64,000 bases of DNA from Mycolicibacterium peregrinum (GTDB lineage Bacteria; Actinomycetota; Actinomycetes; Mycobacteriales; Mycobacteriaceae): assembly GCF_002102345.1 (NCBI RefSeq), contig NZ_LQPP01000037.1, forward strand, positions 62,001 to 126,000. The letters run 5' to 3'. The translations under genes were made by a program, and so were the position numbers. Shown piece after piece: positions 16,093 to 24,085 of the stretch (positions are counted from its first letter, which is position 1; the number at the start of each line of letters is the position of its first letter). The notes under the pieces are model-generated. The model made no database searches. It saw only the letters and a program-made list of their open reading frames with translations, and was not told where the DNA came from.

Positions 16093-16887
16093 CTAGATAA
16101 AGTCCGATCCGCCGTCCACGTTCACGTTGGCCCCCGTCATGTACGAGTTGCGTTTGGACGCCAAAAATGCTGCGACGGGACCGATTTCACCGGGAAGGCC
16201 GGCACGCGGCAGGTGGGCCGGATGTCCGAAATGCTCATCGATGGCCGCCATCAACGCATACGGATCACCGCCGTCGACACCCACCGTGTCGGCCCAGCCT
16301 CGCAGCGCTTCCGATGAGATGCTGCCCGGCGAGACCACGTTGACCATGATCTCGTCCTTGGCCAACAACAGCGACAGATTCTTGGAAACGCTGTTCAGTG
16401 CCGCCTTTGCCGCCGTGTAAGCCGGAAGCCGAGTGCTCTGCCGCTGGACCGAATGTGCGGAGAAATTGACGACGCGAGCCCATTCGGCGTTGCGCAGCAA
16501 CGGCAATGCCGCCCGTACGCAGCGCACCATGCCCATCAGACCGGTGTCGAATGCGTCCTGCCACTGGTCGTCGGTCAGTTCTTCGAAGTTGCCCGCGGCA
16601 CCCGGGCCGACCGTGTTGATCAACGCGTTGAGCTCACCCCAACGCTCGCCGACCTCGGCGAAAGCCTGCTCGACCTGGGAGCTGTCCGAGGTGTCGGCGA
16701 CGATCGCCACCGCCTCCGGCGATCCCAGCCGACCCAGCTCCGTTGCGGCAGCATCGAGTACGTCCCGGGACCGTCCGACAATCGCTATGCGCGCGCCGTC
16801 CTCGGCCAGACACTGGGCGGTTGCGAAACCCATCCCACGGCCACCGCCCACGACAACGGTGGCCGCACCTGCGAACCCGAGATCCAT
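16093..16887 (-). CDS. Short-chain dehydrogenase/reductase
   Basis: A 264-residue classical SDR. The nucleotide motif is VVGGGRGMGFATA (Gly-Gly-Gly variant of TGxxxGxG), and the Ser-Tyr-Lys catalytic triad is in NFSAHS and YTAAKAA. The start is ATG 16887 (MDLGFAG) with GGGGAG upstream; 36 extra in-frame codons reach into the intergenic region and the crotonase end. It probably oxidises a hydroxyacyl-CoA or alcohol intermediate of this operon. Confidence 0.88.
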   Translation of the reverse strand: MDLGFAGAATVVVGGGRGMGFATAQCLAEDGARIAIVGRSRDVLDAAATELGRLGSPEAVAIVADTSDSSQVEQAFAEVGERWGELNALINTVGPGAAGNFEELTDDQWQDAFDTGLMGMVRCVRAALPLLRNAEWARVVNFSAHSVQRQSTRLPAYTAAKAALNSVSKNLSLLLAKDEIMVNVVSPGSISSEALRGWADTVGVDGGDPYALMAAIDEHFGHPAHLPRAGLPGEIGPVAAFLASKRNSYMTGANVNVDGGSDFI

Positions 16888-16930
16888 GGCCTGAATAACT
16901 CCCCGGTCGCTTCGCTCCTGCCCGCCGGAC

Positions 16931-17692
16931 TCAGGAACCCGTCCAATTGGGCGCCCGCTTCTCGGCGAAGGCGATGGCCCCCTCCTTGGCGTCATTGGAG
17001 GAGAACACCGGCCCGAGCAGCTCGCCCTGCTTCTTCCACATCTCGTCGGCCGACCACTCCGAGGATGACGCGATGATCTCCTTGGTCACGGCCACGGCCA
17101 GGGGACCGTTGGCGGTGATTCGGTCGGCGAGCTCGAGGGCACCGTCGAGCGCCTCACCGGGCTCGGTCAGCTTGTTGACGAAACCCCACGCGGCGGCTTC
17201 CTCGGCGGTGAAGCTGTCGCCGGTGAGCGCGAGTTCCATCGCCTTCTGGTACGGAATGCGCTGGTGCAGTCGCAGGAGTCCACCGCCACCGGCCACGAGA
17301 CCGCGCTTGACCTCGGGGATACCGAATTTGGCGACCTTGGAGGCGACCACGAGGTCGGTCGCCAGAACCAGCTCGGTACCACCGGCGAGCGCGAACCCCT
17401 CGACCGCGGCGATCAGTGGCTTGCGCGGCGGGCGCTCGGTGAAGCCGGCGCCGCGGCCGGGCACGTAGGGCAGCTCCCCCGATGCGAATGCCTTGAGGTC
17501 CATGCCGGCGCAGAAGTTGCCGCCCGCGCCGGTCAAGACGGCCACCGACAGTTCCGGGGTGTCGTCGAGTTCGTCCATGGCATCGGCGAGGCCCTGGACC
17601 ACCGCGAGATTGAACGCATTGCGCGCTTCCGGACGATTGATCGTGATGACGAGCGTGCGACCCCGACGCTCCCGCAGAACTACTTCCGACAC
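16931..17692 (-). CDS. Enoyl-CoA hydratase/isomerase (crotonase family)
   Basis: A 253-residue crotonase with oxyanion-hole segments NFCAGMDLKAF and EGFALAGGTEL and a glycine-rich active-site loop (KRGLVAGGGGLLRL). GTG 17692 has GAAGGGG upstream; the longer frame to 17776 crosses the operator. It appears to be the promoter-proximal gene of the minus-strand operon and is divergent from the TetR gene at 17970, sharing the operator at 17735-17751. Confidence 0.9.
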   Translation of the reverse strand: MSEVVLRERRGRTLVITINRPEARNAFNLAVVQGLADAMDELDDTPELSVAVLTGAGGNFCAGMDLKAFASGELPYVPGRGAGFTERPPRKPLIAAVEGFALAGGTELVLATDLVVASKVAKFGIPEVKRGLVAGGGGLLRLHQRIPYQKAMELALTGDSFTAEEAAAWGFVNKLTEPGEALDGALELADRITANGPLAVAVTKEIIASSSEWSADEMWKKQGELLGPVFSSNDAKEGAIAFAEKRAPNWTGS

Positions 17693-17734
17693 CAACTGCC
17701 CCTTCGCTTGCGGCCCAATTACCCGGAAAAGCCT

Positions 17735-17751
17735 ACTATAGGGGTTACAGT
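17735..17751. promoter_or_regulatory. ACTGTAA-N3-TTACAGT-like operator
   Basis: ACTATAG-GGG-TTACAGT: the right half-site is identical to that of the perfect palindromes at 2189 and 4520, and the left half-site matches at 5 of 7. It lies in the divergent region between the crotonase (start 17692) and the TetR gene (start 17970), a standard place for an autoregulated TetR operator. Confidence 0.65.
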
Positions 17752-17969
17752 AAAAAGCCGGAACCCCGTCCAACACCTCCGAGCGACGCCTCGGCGCCCA
17801 CTGCGGACGGCAGCAACAGAGAGGCTACCGGTAAGCTCGACAGCGACAAGACCCCGCGACACGCGCACATTGGCGCAGTTCAGGTGGTGGCCGGCGGTAA
17901 ATTCACCTGCGATTGACCCGCGGCACAGGGACGGCTTGAGCAGAATCGATTTCGATGGAGGTGCCCGCA

Positions 17970-18695
17970 GTGGCAAAGCAACCGACCGCTGAGAAACGTC
18001 AACGGCGCGAACGCGGGTCCATCAATCCCGAAGACATCATCAAGGGTGCATTCGAACTCGCCGAGCAGGTATCGATCGACAACCTCAGCATGCCGCTCTT
18101 GGGCAAACATCTCGGCGTCGGTGTCACGAGCATCTACTGGTACTTCCGCAAGAAGGACGACCTGCTCAACGCGATGACCGACCGCGCGCTCCGCGAGTTC
18201 GTGGTCGCCACTCCTTACGTCGAAGCGAAGGACTGGCGCGAGTCGTTGGCCAACCACGCCAGGACCATGCGAAAAGCCTTCATGGGCAACCCGATTCTGT
18301 GTGATCTCATTCTCATTCGCTCCGCCCTGAGCCCGCGTGCCGCACGCCTCGGTGTGCAGGAGATGGAGACCGCGATCTCCGGCCTGGTGGAGGCCGGGCT
18401 GCCGGTCGAGGACGCCTTCGACACCTATTCGGCTGTCTCGGTACACGTGCGCGGCTCGGTGGTGCTGCACCGCCTCTACGAGAAGAACCGGGCCAACGAC
18501 AACGCCCCGGGCGACTACGAAGAGACCATGGTCATCGACCCGGAAGTCACCCCGCTGCTCGCACAGGTCACCAACGAGGGACACCGCATCGGCGCGGCCG
18601 ACGAGAAGAACTTCGAGTACGGCCTGGAATGCATCCTCGACCACGCGGCCGCGCGGATCGCACAACCGTCCGCGACCAAGACCAAGCGCAAATAG
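17970..18695 (+). CDS. TetR-family transcriptional repressor
   Basis: A 241-residue TetR protein: an N-terminal basic extension (EKRQRRERG), a helix-turn-helix ending LGVGVTSIYWYFRKKDDLL at about residues 45-65, then a helical ligand-binding domain and a basic tail (TKTKRK). It is a paralogue of the truncated regulator at 1-567. GTG 17970 follows GGAGG by 8 nt; ATG 17955 is the alternative. Inference: it controls the divergent operon through 17735-17751 and the perfect palindromes further upstream, releasing DNA on binding a pathway acyl-CoA. Confidence 0.9.
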   Translation: MAKQPTAEKRQRRERGSINPEDIIKGAFELAEQVSIDNLSMPLLGKHLGVGVTSIYWYFRKKDDLLNAMTDRALREFVVATPYVEAKDWRESLANHARTMRKAFMGNPILCDLILIRSALSPRAARLGVQEMETAISGLVEAGLPVEDAFDTYSAVSVHVRGSVVLHRLYEKNRANDNAPGDYEETMVIDPEVTPLLAQVTNEGHRIGAADEKNFEYGLECILDHAAARIAQPSATKTKRK

Positions 18696-18855
18696 GCGCC
18701 GCCTTGACCTGAGCCGAAGCCGCCCCCGGCGCTTCGGCCACTTTTGCGAAAGCCCACCAACCCGGATTTCCGTTCACGGCCGGGCGATTTCGCGTATCCA
18801 CCAGTTCCCGGTGAGCCGGCACCCAGCTCGCCAGGCCCGTTACGTCATCACCTAT

Positions 18856-18877
18856 TGTTACATTGACAAATGTAACA
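18856..18877. promoter_or_regulatory. Operator-like palindrome TGTTACATT-N4-AATGTAACA
   Basis: Two perfect 9-bp arms (18856-18864 and 18869-18877) around GACA, located 22 nt upstream of the esterase start at 18899. TTGACA lies inside it, so a bound repressor would cover a likely -35 element. The sequence differs from the ACTGTAA family. The MerR protein at the end of this operon or an outside TetR could bind it. Confidence 0.6.
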
Positions 18878-18898
18878 GTCTGTGGTGACGTAAACCGC

Positions 18899-19891
18899 GT
18901 GACCGCAGTTGCCTCACCCGACCCGCCGGCTGTGCCCAGCGGCCGTTCTGTGCGCGCCGTCGTCGCGGCCGCCACCACCCGCTGGACGTTGGGCTGCCTC
19001 ACCGGCGTGATCCCGATGAACCGACCGGGAGTGTGGTTTTCCCGCGGATTGATCGCCACCATCATGGGGACGTTGGGGTCGATGCCCGACGGCACCAGGG
19101 TCATCCCGGTCCGCGGACCCGGAGTCCGGGGCGAATGGGTGATCGGTCCTGGTGTGAAGTTCGGCACGCGCGCCGGGTATTACATCCACGGCAGCGCCTA
19201 CGTGATCTGTTCGGCGCACACGCACCGCAAGCTGGTGGCACGGCTGTCCCAAGCCACCGGCATACCGTTCTTCTCGGTCGACTACCGTCTGGCTCCCGAA
19301 CACCGATTCCCGGCCGCCGCCAACGACGTCGAAGCGGGCTATCGGTGGTTACTCGCGCAGGGATATTCAGCATCGAACGTCGTGATCGGCGCGGACTCCG
19401 CAGGCGGCCACCTGACCTGCGACCTGCTGCTGCAGCACGCCGACGAGCCCGGTTTTCAGCCCGCCGGAGTCGTGCTGTTCTCCCCTCTGATCGACCTCAC
19501 CATGGAACTCGCGCTGCAGCAGGAACAGGTGCGCCGCGATCCGGCCATGTCGGCGACGGCGGCGCGGCAGTTGGTCGGGCTGTACACGGCGGCACAGAAC
19601 CCGGACCACCCGCGCCTGCGCCTCGACTTCGAGAAGTCGGATCGACTGCCACCCATCCTGATCCAGGTCGGCGAGTTCGAAATGCTCAGCGCGGACGCGC
19701 GCTACCTCGACACCGAGGTCACCCGGAACGGAGGGGCGAGCACCCTCGAGGTCTGGCCCGCCATGGTGCACGTTTTCCAGGCACTGCCCCGGCTGGCGCC
19801 CGAAGCGGCGACGGCGCTGCGGCGGGCGGCGGGGTTCGTCTCCGCCGCGCTCGCGGACGACCGATCCGATACCCAGATGGAGGTGTGCTGA
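18899..19891 (+). CDS. Alpha/beta-hydrolase, hormone-sensitive-lipase family (LipR-like)
   Basis: A 330-residue esterase of the HSL family. The oxyanion motif is HGSAY (97-101; HGGG in most members) and the nucleophile Ser167 lies in GADSAGG; SVDYRLAPEH is typical of the family and the catalytic His is in MVHVFQ. GTG 18899 is chosen since the upstream TTG overlaps the operator. Its stop overlaps the start of the SDR by one base (TGATG). Gene order with SDR and Baeyer-Villiger monooxygenase mirrors lipR-sadH-mymA of M. tuberculosis. It may hydrolyse the ester made by the monooxygenase. Confidence 0.87.
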   Translation: MTAVASPDPPAVPSGRSVRAVVAAATTRWTLGCLTGVIPMNRPGVWFSRGLIATIMGTLGSMPDGTRVIPVRGPGVRGEWVIGPGVKFGTRAGYYIHGSAYVICSAHTHRKLVARLSQATGIPFFSVDYRLAPEHRFPAAANDVEAGYRWLLAQGYSASNVVIGADSAGGHLTCDLLLQHADEPGFQPAGVVLFSPLIDLTMELALQQEQVRRDPAMSATAARQLVGLYTAAQNPDHPRLRLDFEKSDRLPPILIQVGEFEMLSADARYLDTEVTRNGGASTLEVWPAMVHVFQALPRLAPEAATALRRAAGFVSAALADDRSDTQMEVC

Positions 19892-20748
19892 TGTTCGGAA
19901 TCGACATGCTGCTCAACGCTTTTCGTGGTGACCGCCGTTGTACCGACGCCAAGGCGGTCGTGACCGGCGCAGGTAGCGGCATCGGGCGGTCTTTCGCCCT
20001 TGAGCTCGCCCGGAGGGGTGGCGAGGTCATCTGTGCCGATATCGATTCCGACCGGGCCGACGAGACGGTGGCACTGATCGACGAACTCCCCACCGGCAAG
20101 GGCCACGCGGTGGTCTGCGACGTATCCGATCGCAGCGCAGTCGAGCAGTTGGCCAAGCAGGCCAACAGCATCTTCGGCGGCCCACCGACCCTGGTGATCA
20201 ACAACGCCGGCGTCGGCGTCGGCGGCAAGCCCGTCGGCGCCATCGGATTCGAGGACTGGGACTGGGCGCTCGGCATCAACCTGTGGGGTGTGGTGTACGG
20301 GTGTGAGGTCTTCACGCCGATCCTGCGCGAGGCCGGCCGCGGCGGGATCATCAACGTGGCCTCGGCAGCGGGATTCGCTGCGGCACCGTCGATGGCGCCG
20401 TACAACGTCTCCAAAGCGGGCGTGATGTCGCTGTCAGAGACGCTGGCCGCCGAGCTCGCCGGCGCGGGTGTCGCGGTGACAGTGCTGTGCCCGACCTTCG
20501 TGAAGACCAACGTCTTTCAGGACGGCCGCATCACCCCAGGCTCGATGAACCTCAGCCAGCAACTGGCCCGGTGGACCGGGCTGTCCCCGGACAACGTTGC
20601 AGCCCGCACCCTGGACGCGCACGACAGCGGCCGCCTGTACGTGGTGCCTCAGATCGACGCCACTGTCATCTGGCACCTGAAGCGGCACTTCCCCGGTCTC
20701 TATGTCCGGGGCGCCGGGCTGCTCGGCCGAGTACTCCCCAAAGACTGA
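19891..20748 (+). CDS. Short-chain dehydrogenase (SadH-like)
   Basis: A 285-residue SDR with TGAGSGIG at 25-32, NNAG, and the catalytic set VASAAG ... YNVSK. The C-terminal extension (RHFPGLYVRGAGLLGRVLP) is longer than in FabG-type SDRs and like SadH of the mymA operon. It overlaps the esterase stop by one base, so the two are coupled. It probably interconverts an alcohol and ketone feeding the monooxygenase. Confidence 0.88.
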   Translation: MFGIDMLLNAFRGDRRCTDAKAVVTGAGSGIGRSFALELARRGGEVICADIDSDRADETVALIDELPTGKGHAVVCDVSDRSAVEQLAKQANSIFGGPPTLVINNAGVGVGGKPVGAIGFEDWDWALGINLWGVVYGCEVFTPILREAGRGGIINVASAAGFAAAPSMAPYNVSKAGVMSLSETLAAELAGAGVAVTVLCPTFVKTNVFQDGRITPGSMNLSQQLARWTGLSPDNVAARTLDAHDSGRLYVVPQIDATVIWHLKRHFPGLYVRGAGLLGRVLPKD

Positions 20749-20785
20749 AGTCTCCCCGACTCTCGCTCTACCGAAAGGACGCACC

Positions 20786-21706
20786 ATGGCGATGGATCTC
20801 GACAACATGCTGCAGATGATCAAAGACCGGCAATGGGCCCTGGTCGACATCGACTGGGACGCACCGGGAGCCGAGCTGATCGAACCCGAGCTACACGCCA
20901 AGCTCAAGCCGTTCATGACCGACCTGATGTGGATCGAAAACGTCGGCGCCCGCGGTTTTGCCGCGCTGGCGAAGAAGGCACCGAACCCGACACTCAAGAG
21001 CATCTACGAGCATTTCCACGCCGAGGAACAGAAGCACGCCAACGCCGAACTCGCCTTGATGCGCAGGTGGGGCATGCTCGAGGACGACGAGATCCCGCCG
21101 CCGAACGTCAACGTCCAGTTGGTCATCAACTGGCTCGACAAGCATTCCGACGGCATGGGTCTGACGTTCCTCGGCACCGTCATCCCCATGCTCGAGGTCG
21201 CGCTGGACGGGGCATTGATCAAGTTCATCACCGATGAGGTCAAAGATCCGGTGGCACAGGAGGTGTTCAAACGGATCAACTCCGACGAGTCCCGGCACCT
21301 GGCCGTCGACTTCGAGGTGATGGACATCCTCGGGCATGCCGATATGCGCAAGCTGCTGATCGAGCTGGTGGGCGGCTGGATCAAGCCCACATTCCTGGTC
21401 GGAGTGCTCAGCTACTTCCCGCTGCTGAACAAGATGCGCGACAACATCGTCGAGATGGGTGTCAACGAGGACCGGCTGTACCAGGCGATGCGCAGGTTCC
21501 AAAGCGTGGGCGAACGCAGCGAATTCGCCCGCCGGTTGCCGATGTACCGGATCATCTCGTGGCAGAGCCGCAAGGTGATCGACCGAACCTCCAAGTACCA
21601 CTGGCTGGCCGACTCACTGGTCAAGATCACCGGGGTGATTCCGATGTCGTTGGTCGAGAACACCCCCACCTGGTCGCAGGAACTGACCTACGAACCCGTC
21701 GCCTGA
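20786..21706 (+). CDS. Ferritin-like di-iron protein, probable oxygenase/reductase
   Basis: A 306-residue protein with a complete four-helix di-iron ligand set: Glu51, Glu81-x2-His84 (HAEEQKH), Glu137 and Glu168-x2-His171 (SDESRH). This E/ExxH/E/ExxH pattern is that of ferritin-like oxygenases (AurF/desaturase-like). No membrane segment is obvious. ATG 20786 follows GAAAGGA; an upstream GTG in frame overlaps the SDR. The mymA operon has no direct counterpart as far as I recall, so this is a distinguishing gene of the cluster. Hydroxylation or N-oxygenation of the operon's substrate is possible but unproven. Confidence 0.75.
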   Translation: MAMDLDNMLQMIKDRQWALVDIDWDAPGAELIEPELHAKLKPFMTDLMWIENVGARGFAALAKKAPNPTLKSIYEHFHAEEQKHANAELALMRRWGMLEDDEIPPPNVNVQLVINWLDKHSDGMGLTFLGTVIPMLEVALDGALIKFITDEVKDPVAQEVFKRINSDESRHLAVDFEVMDILGHADMRKLLIELVGGWIKPTFLVGVLSYFPLLNKMRDNIVEMGVNEDRLYQAMRRFQSVGERSEFARRLPMYRIISWQSRKVIDRTSKYHWLADSLVKITGVIPMSLVENTPTWSQELTYEPVA

Positions 21707-21719
21707 AGGAAGCCCTGAC

Positions 21720-23261
21720 ATGACTTCTTCATCCATCTCCGTTGCCATCATCGGTGCCGGATTCGCCGGCATCGGCGCGGCCATCCGGCTCAAGGCCGAG
21801 GGCGTCGAGGATTTCGTGATATTCGAGCGCGATTCCCGAGTCGGAGGAACCTGGCGCGACAATACCTATCCCGGTGCGGCGTGCGACATCCCGTCCCGGC
21901 TGTATTCGTACAGTTTCGCTGCCAACCCGGACTGGTCACACACGTACTCCGGCAGTTCCGAGATCCTGGAGTACATCGACGGCATGGTCGAGTCGTCCGG
22001 CCTCGCCCCGACGATCCGGTTCGGGCACACCGTCGTCGGTATCTCCTACGACGCGGAGGCCGGCGAGTGGACGGTCGACCTCGATGGCCGGGAACCGGTA
22101 CGGGCCCGGAATGTGATCGTCGCTGCCGGTCCGCTGGCCAACGCCAGCTTCCCGAACATCCCCGGGATCGACACCTACGAGGGCCACAAGATCCACAGCG
22201 CCCGGTGGGATCACGACTACGACTTCACCGACAAACGAGTCGCGGTTGTCGGGACCGGTGCCAGCGGGGTGCAGATCGTGCCCGAACTGGTGAAGACGGC
22301 GAAGTCGGTCAAGGTCTTTCAGCGGACCCCCGGGTGGGTGCTGCCGCGGATCAACACTCCCACCAGTGGCTGGCTGAAGCGCCTCTACCGCAAACTCCCA
22401 GTGACCCAGAGCCTGATGAGAAGCGCCTGGTACTGGGGACACGAGTCGGTCGCCCTCGGCGTGGTCTGGGACACCCCGTTCACCCGGCTCGTCGAGGCGG
22501 TCAGCAGCGCCAATCTTCGTCTGCAGGTGAAGGATCCGTGGTTGCGGCGCCAGCTGACGCCGGATTTCTCCGCCGGGTGCAAGCGGCTCCTGATGACCAG
22601 CGAGTACTACCCCGCCCTGCAGGCCGACAACTGCAAGCTGGTGACCTGGCCCATCGCTCGGCTGTCCCCCAACGGGATTCGCACCGTCGAGGGTATCGAG
22701 CATCAATTCGACTGCATCGTGTTCGCCACCGGGTTCGATGTCTGCAAGACCGGCACCCCGTTCCCGATCACCGGCATCGAAGGCCGTGAGCTGGCCTCCG
22801 AATGGAGCCGCGGCGCCTACGCGTACCGCAGCGTCACGGTATCGGGTTATCCCAACCTGTACTTCACCTTCGGGCCGAACTCCGGACCCGGACACAGTTC
22901 GGCACTCGTGTACATGGAGGCTCAGATCAACTACATCGTCGAGGCCATCTCGACGCTCCTGCGGTACGACTGGAAATCGCTCGATGTCCGCCTTGAGGCC
23001 CAGAACCGGTACAACGAGGACATCCAACGGCGCTTGGGCTCCACCACCTGGAACTCCGGTTGCCAGAGCTGGTATCTGACCGAGGACGGTTTCAACGCGA
23101 CCATGTATCCGGGGTTCGCCACCCAGTACGTCAATCAGCTCAAGAACCTCAACCTGCACGACTACAAGATCACCGCGGGCCGCGACGACATGATCGCGGC
23201 GGGCCGCGGCGACATGACCGCCCTGGCGCAGGTCAGCGGCAGTCCCCTGGCTACCGGATAG
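21720..23261 (+). CDS. Baeyer-Villiger/flavin-containing monooxygenase (MymA-like)
   Basis: A 513-residue class B flavoprotein monooxygenase. FAD motif GAGFAGIGAA (11-20), GGTWRDNTYPGAACD, an FMO/BVMO fingerprint variant (YEGHKIHSARW, consensus FxGxxxHxxxW), and NADPH motif GTGASGVQ near 178. It would insert oxygen next to a ketone, using NADPH and O2. The last ~25 residues carry two copies of an 8-residue unit (AGRDDMIA/AGRGDMTA) from a 24-nt tandem repeat. It lies 13 nt after the di-iron protein gene in the same operon. Confidence 0.9.
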   Translation: MTSSSISVAIIGAGFAGIGAAIRLKAEGVEDFVIFERDSRVGGTWRDNTYPGAACDIPSRLYSYSFAANPDWSHTYSGSSEILEYIDGMVESSGLAPTIRFGHTVVGISYDAEAGEWTVDLDGREPVRARNVIVAAGPLANASFPNIPGIDTYEGHKIHSARWDHDYDFTDKRVAVVGTGASGVQIVPELVKTAKSVKVFQRTPGWVLPRINTPTSGWLKRLYRKLPVTQSLMRSAWYWGHESVALGVVWDTPFTRLVEAVSSANLRLQVKDPWLRRQLTPDFSAGCKRLLMTSEYYPALQADNCKLVTWPIARLSPNGIRTVEGIEHQFDCIVFATGFDVCKTGTPFPITGIEGRELASEWSRGAYAYRSVTVSGYPNLYFTFGPNSGPGHSSALVYMEAQINYIVEAISTLLRYDWKSLDVRLEAQNRYNEDIQRRLGSTTWNSGCQSWYLTEDGFNATMYPGFATQYVNQLKNLNLHDYKITAGRDDMIAAGRGDMTALAQVSGSPLATG

Positions 23262-23270
23262 GATTCCGGG

Positions 23271-24047
23271 GTGACCGAGTACCGGATTGACGACCTCGCT
23301 CGGGAGGCGGGGACGACAACCCGGAACGTACGCGTCTACCAGGACAACGGGCTGCTGCCCCGGCCCCAGCGTCGGGGACGGGTGGCGATCTACACCGATC
23401 GCCACCTGCGCCAGCTGCGCGCGATCACCCGGTTGCTCAGTGAGGGCTTCACGCTCAAACACATCATGAAATTCCTGACCGGGTTGCAGCCCGGGCAGAA
23501 CCTCGTCGATGTGCTGGATCTGTCCGACCTCGAAGAATTGGTCACCGCGCCGTGGTCGCACCCGCACCCACGCACCATGTCCCTCGAAGAGCTGGAGGGA
23601 CGGCTCGGCGACCTGGATACCTCGATGCTGCGGCGTTTGATCACCCACGGCCTGATCGAGCCCACTGCCGACGAGAACATCTACTCGGTCGGCGATGTAC
23701 GCCTCATCGATGACTTCGCCGCACTGGTGTCCCGCGGCATGCCGCTCGAGATACTTCTGAAAACCAGTGCGGCGGTCGACAAGAAGCTTGACGCCGCTGC
23801 TCGCGAGCTGACCCGCGGCGGGCATACCGAGGTGGTTCGGCAGCGGGGGCCGGGGTGGCTTCCCACCAACGATGCCGAACTCGCCTGGGCCGCTGACCTC
23901 GTGGACACCATGCGCAGGGCAGCCCGGCGACTCGCGCACGCCAGCCTGGACCGCGCCTTCGACGAAGCTGTCCGTGCCGAGCTACACGAGTATCAGGCAG
24001 CGGGCAAGGCCGACGCCGACGCAGTCCCAGAGGCCGCCGACGGGTGA
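23271..24047 (+). CDS. MerR-family transcriptional regulator
   Basis: A 258-residue regulator with an N-terminal winged-helix MerR domain (YRIDDLAREAGTTTRNVRVY at residues 4-23) followed by a dimerisation helix and a long C-terminal domain without the cysteine motifs of metal sensors. It starts 9 nt after the monooxygenase stop and closes the 18.9-24 kb operon, so it is probably the local activator, sensing an organic ligand. The stop codon lies inside the terminator hairpin. Confidence 0.9.
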   Translation: MTEYRIDDLAREAGTTTRNVRVYQDNGLLPRPQRRGRVAIYTDRHLRQLRAITRLLSEGFTLKHIMKFLTGLQPGQNLVDVLDLSDLEELVTAPWSHPHPRTMSLEELEGRLGDLDTSMLRRLITHGLIEPTADENIYSVGDVRLIDDFAALVSRGMPLEILLKTSAAVDKKLDAAARELTRGGHTEVVRQRGPGWLPTNDAELAWAADLVDTMRRAARRLAHASLDRAFDEAVRAELHEYQAAGKADADAVPEAADG

Positions 24048-24075
24048 GCCCGACGGGACCACCCGTCGGGCTCAC
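24044..24075. terminator. Rho-independent-like hairpin between convergent genes
   Basis: A perfect 14-bp stem (GTGAGCCCGACGGG and its complement) around a 4-nt loop, beginning over the stop codon of the MerR gene and ending 11 nt before the thiolase stop. There is no long T run. Mycobacterial terminators often lack one. Confidence 0.75.
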
Positions 24076-24085
24076 GTCAAACGAG

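Noticed and set aside
21936..23939. A 667-codon minus-strand frame
   Set aside because: Shadow of the monooxygenase and MerR genes caused by high GC; no domain is recognisable.
24044..24075. The hairpin as a copy of family A or B repeats
   Set aside because: Its stem sequence is unrelated to either family; it is a local terminator.
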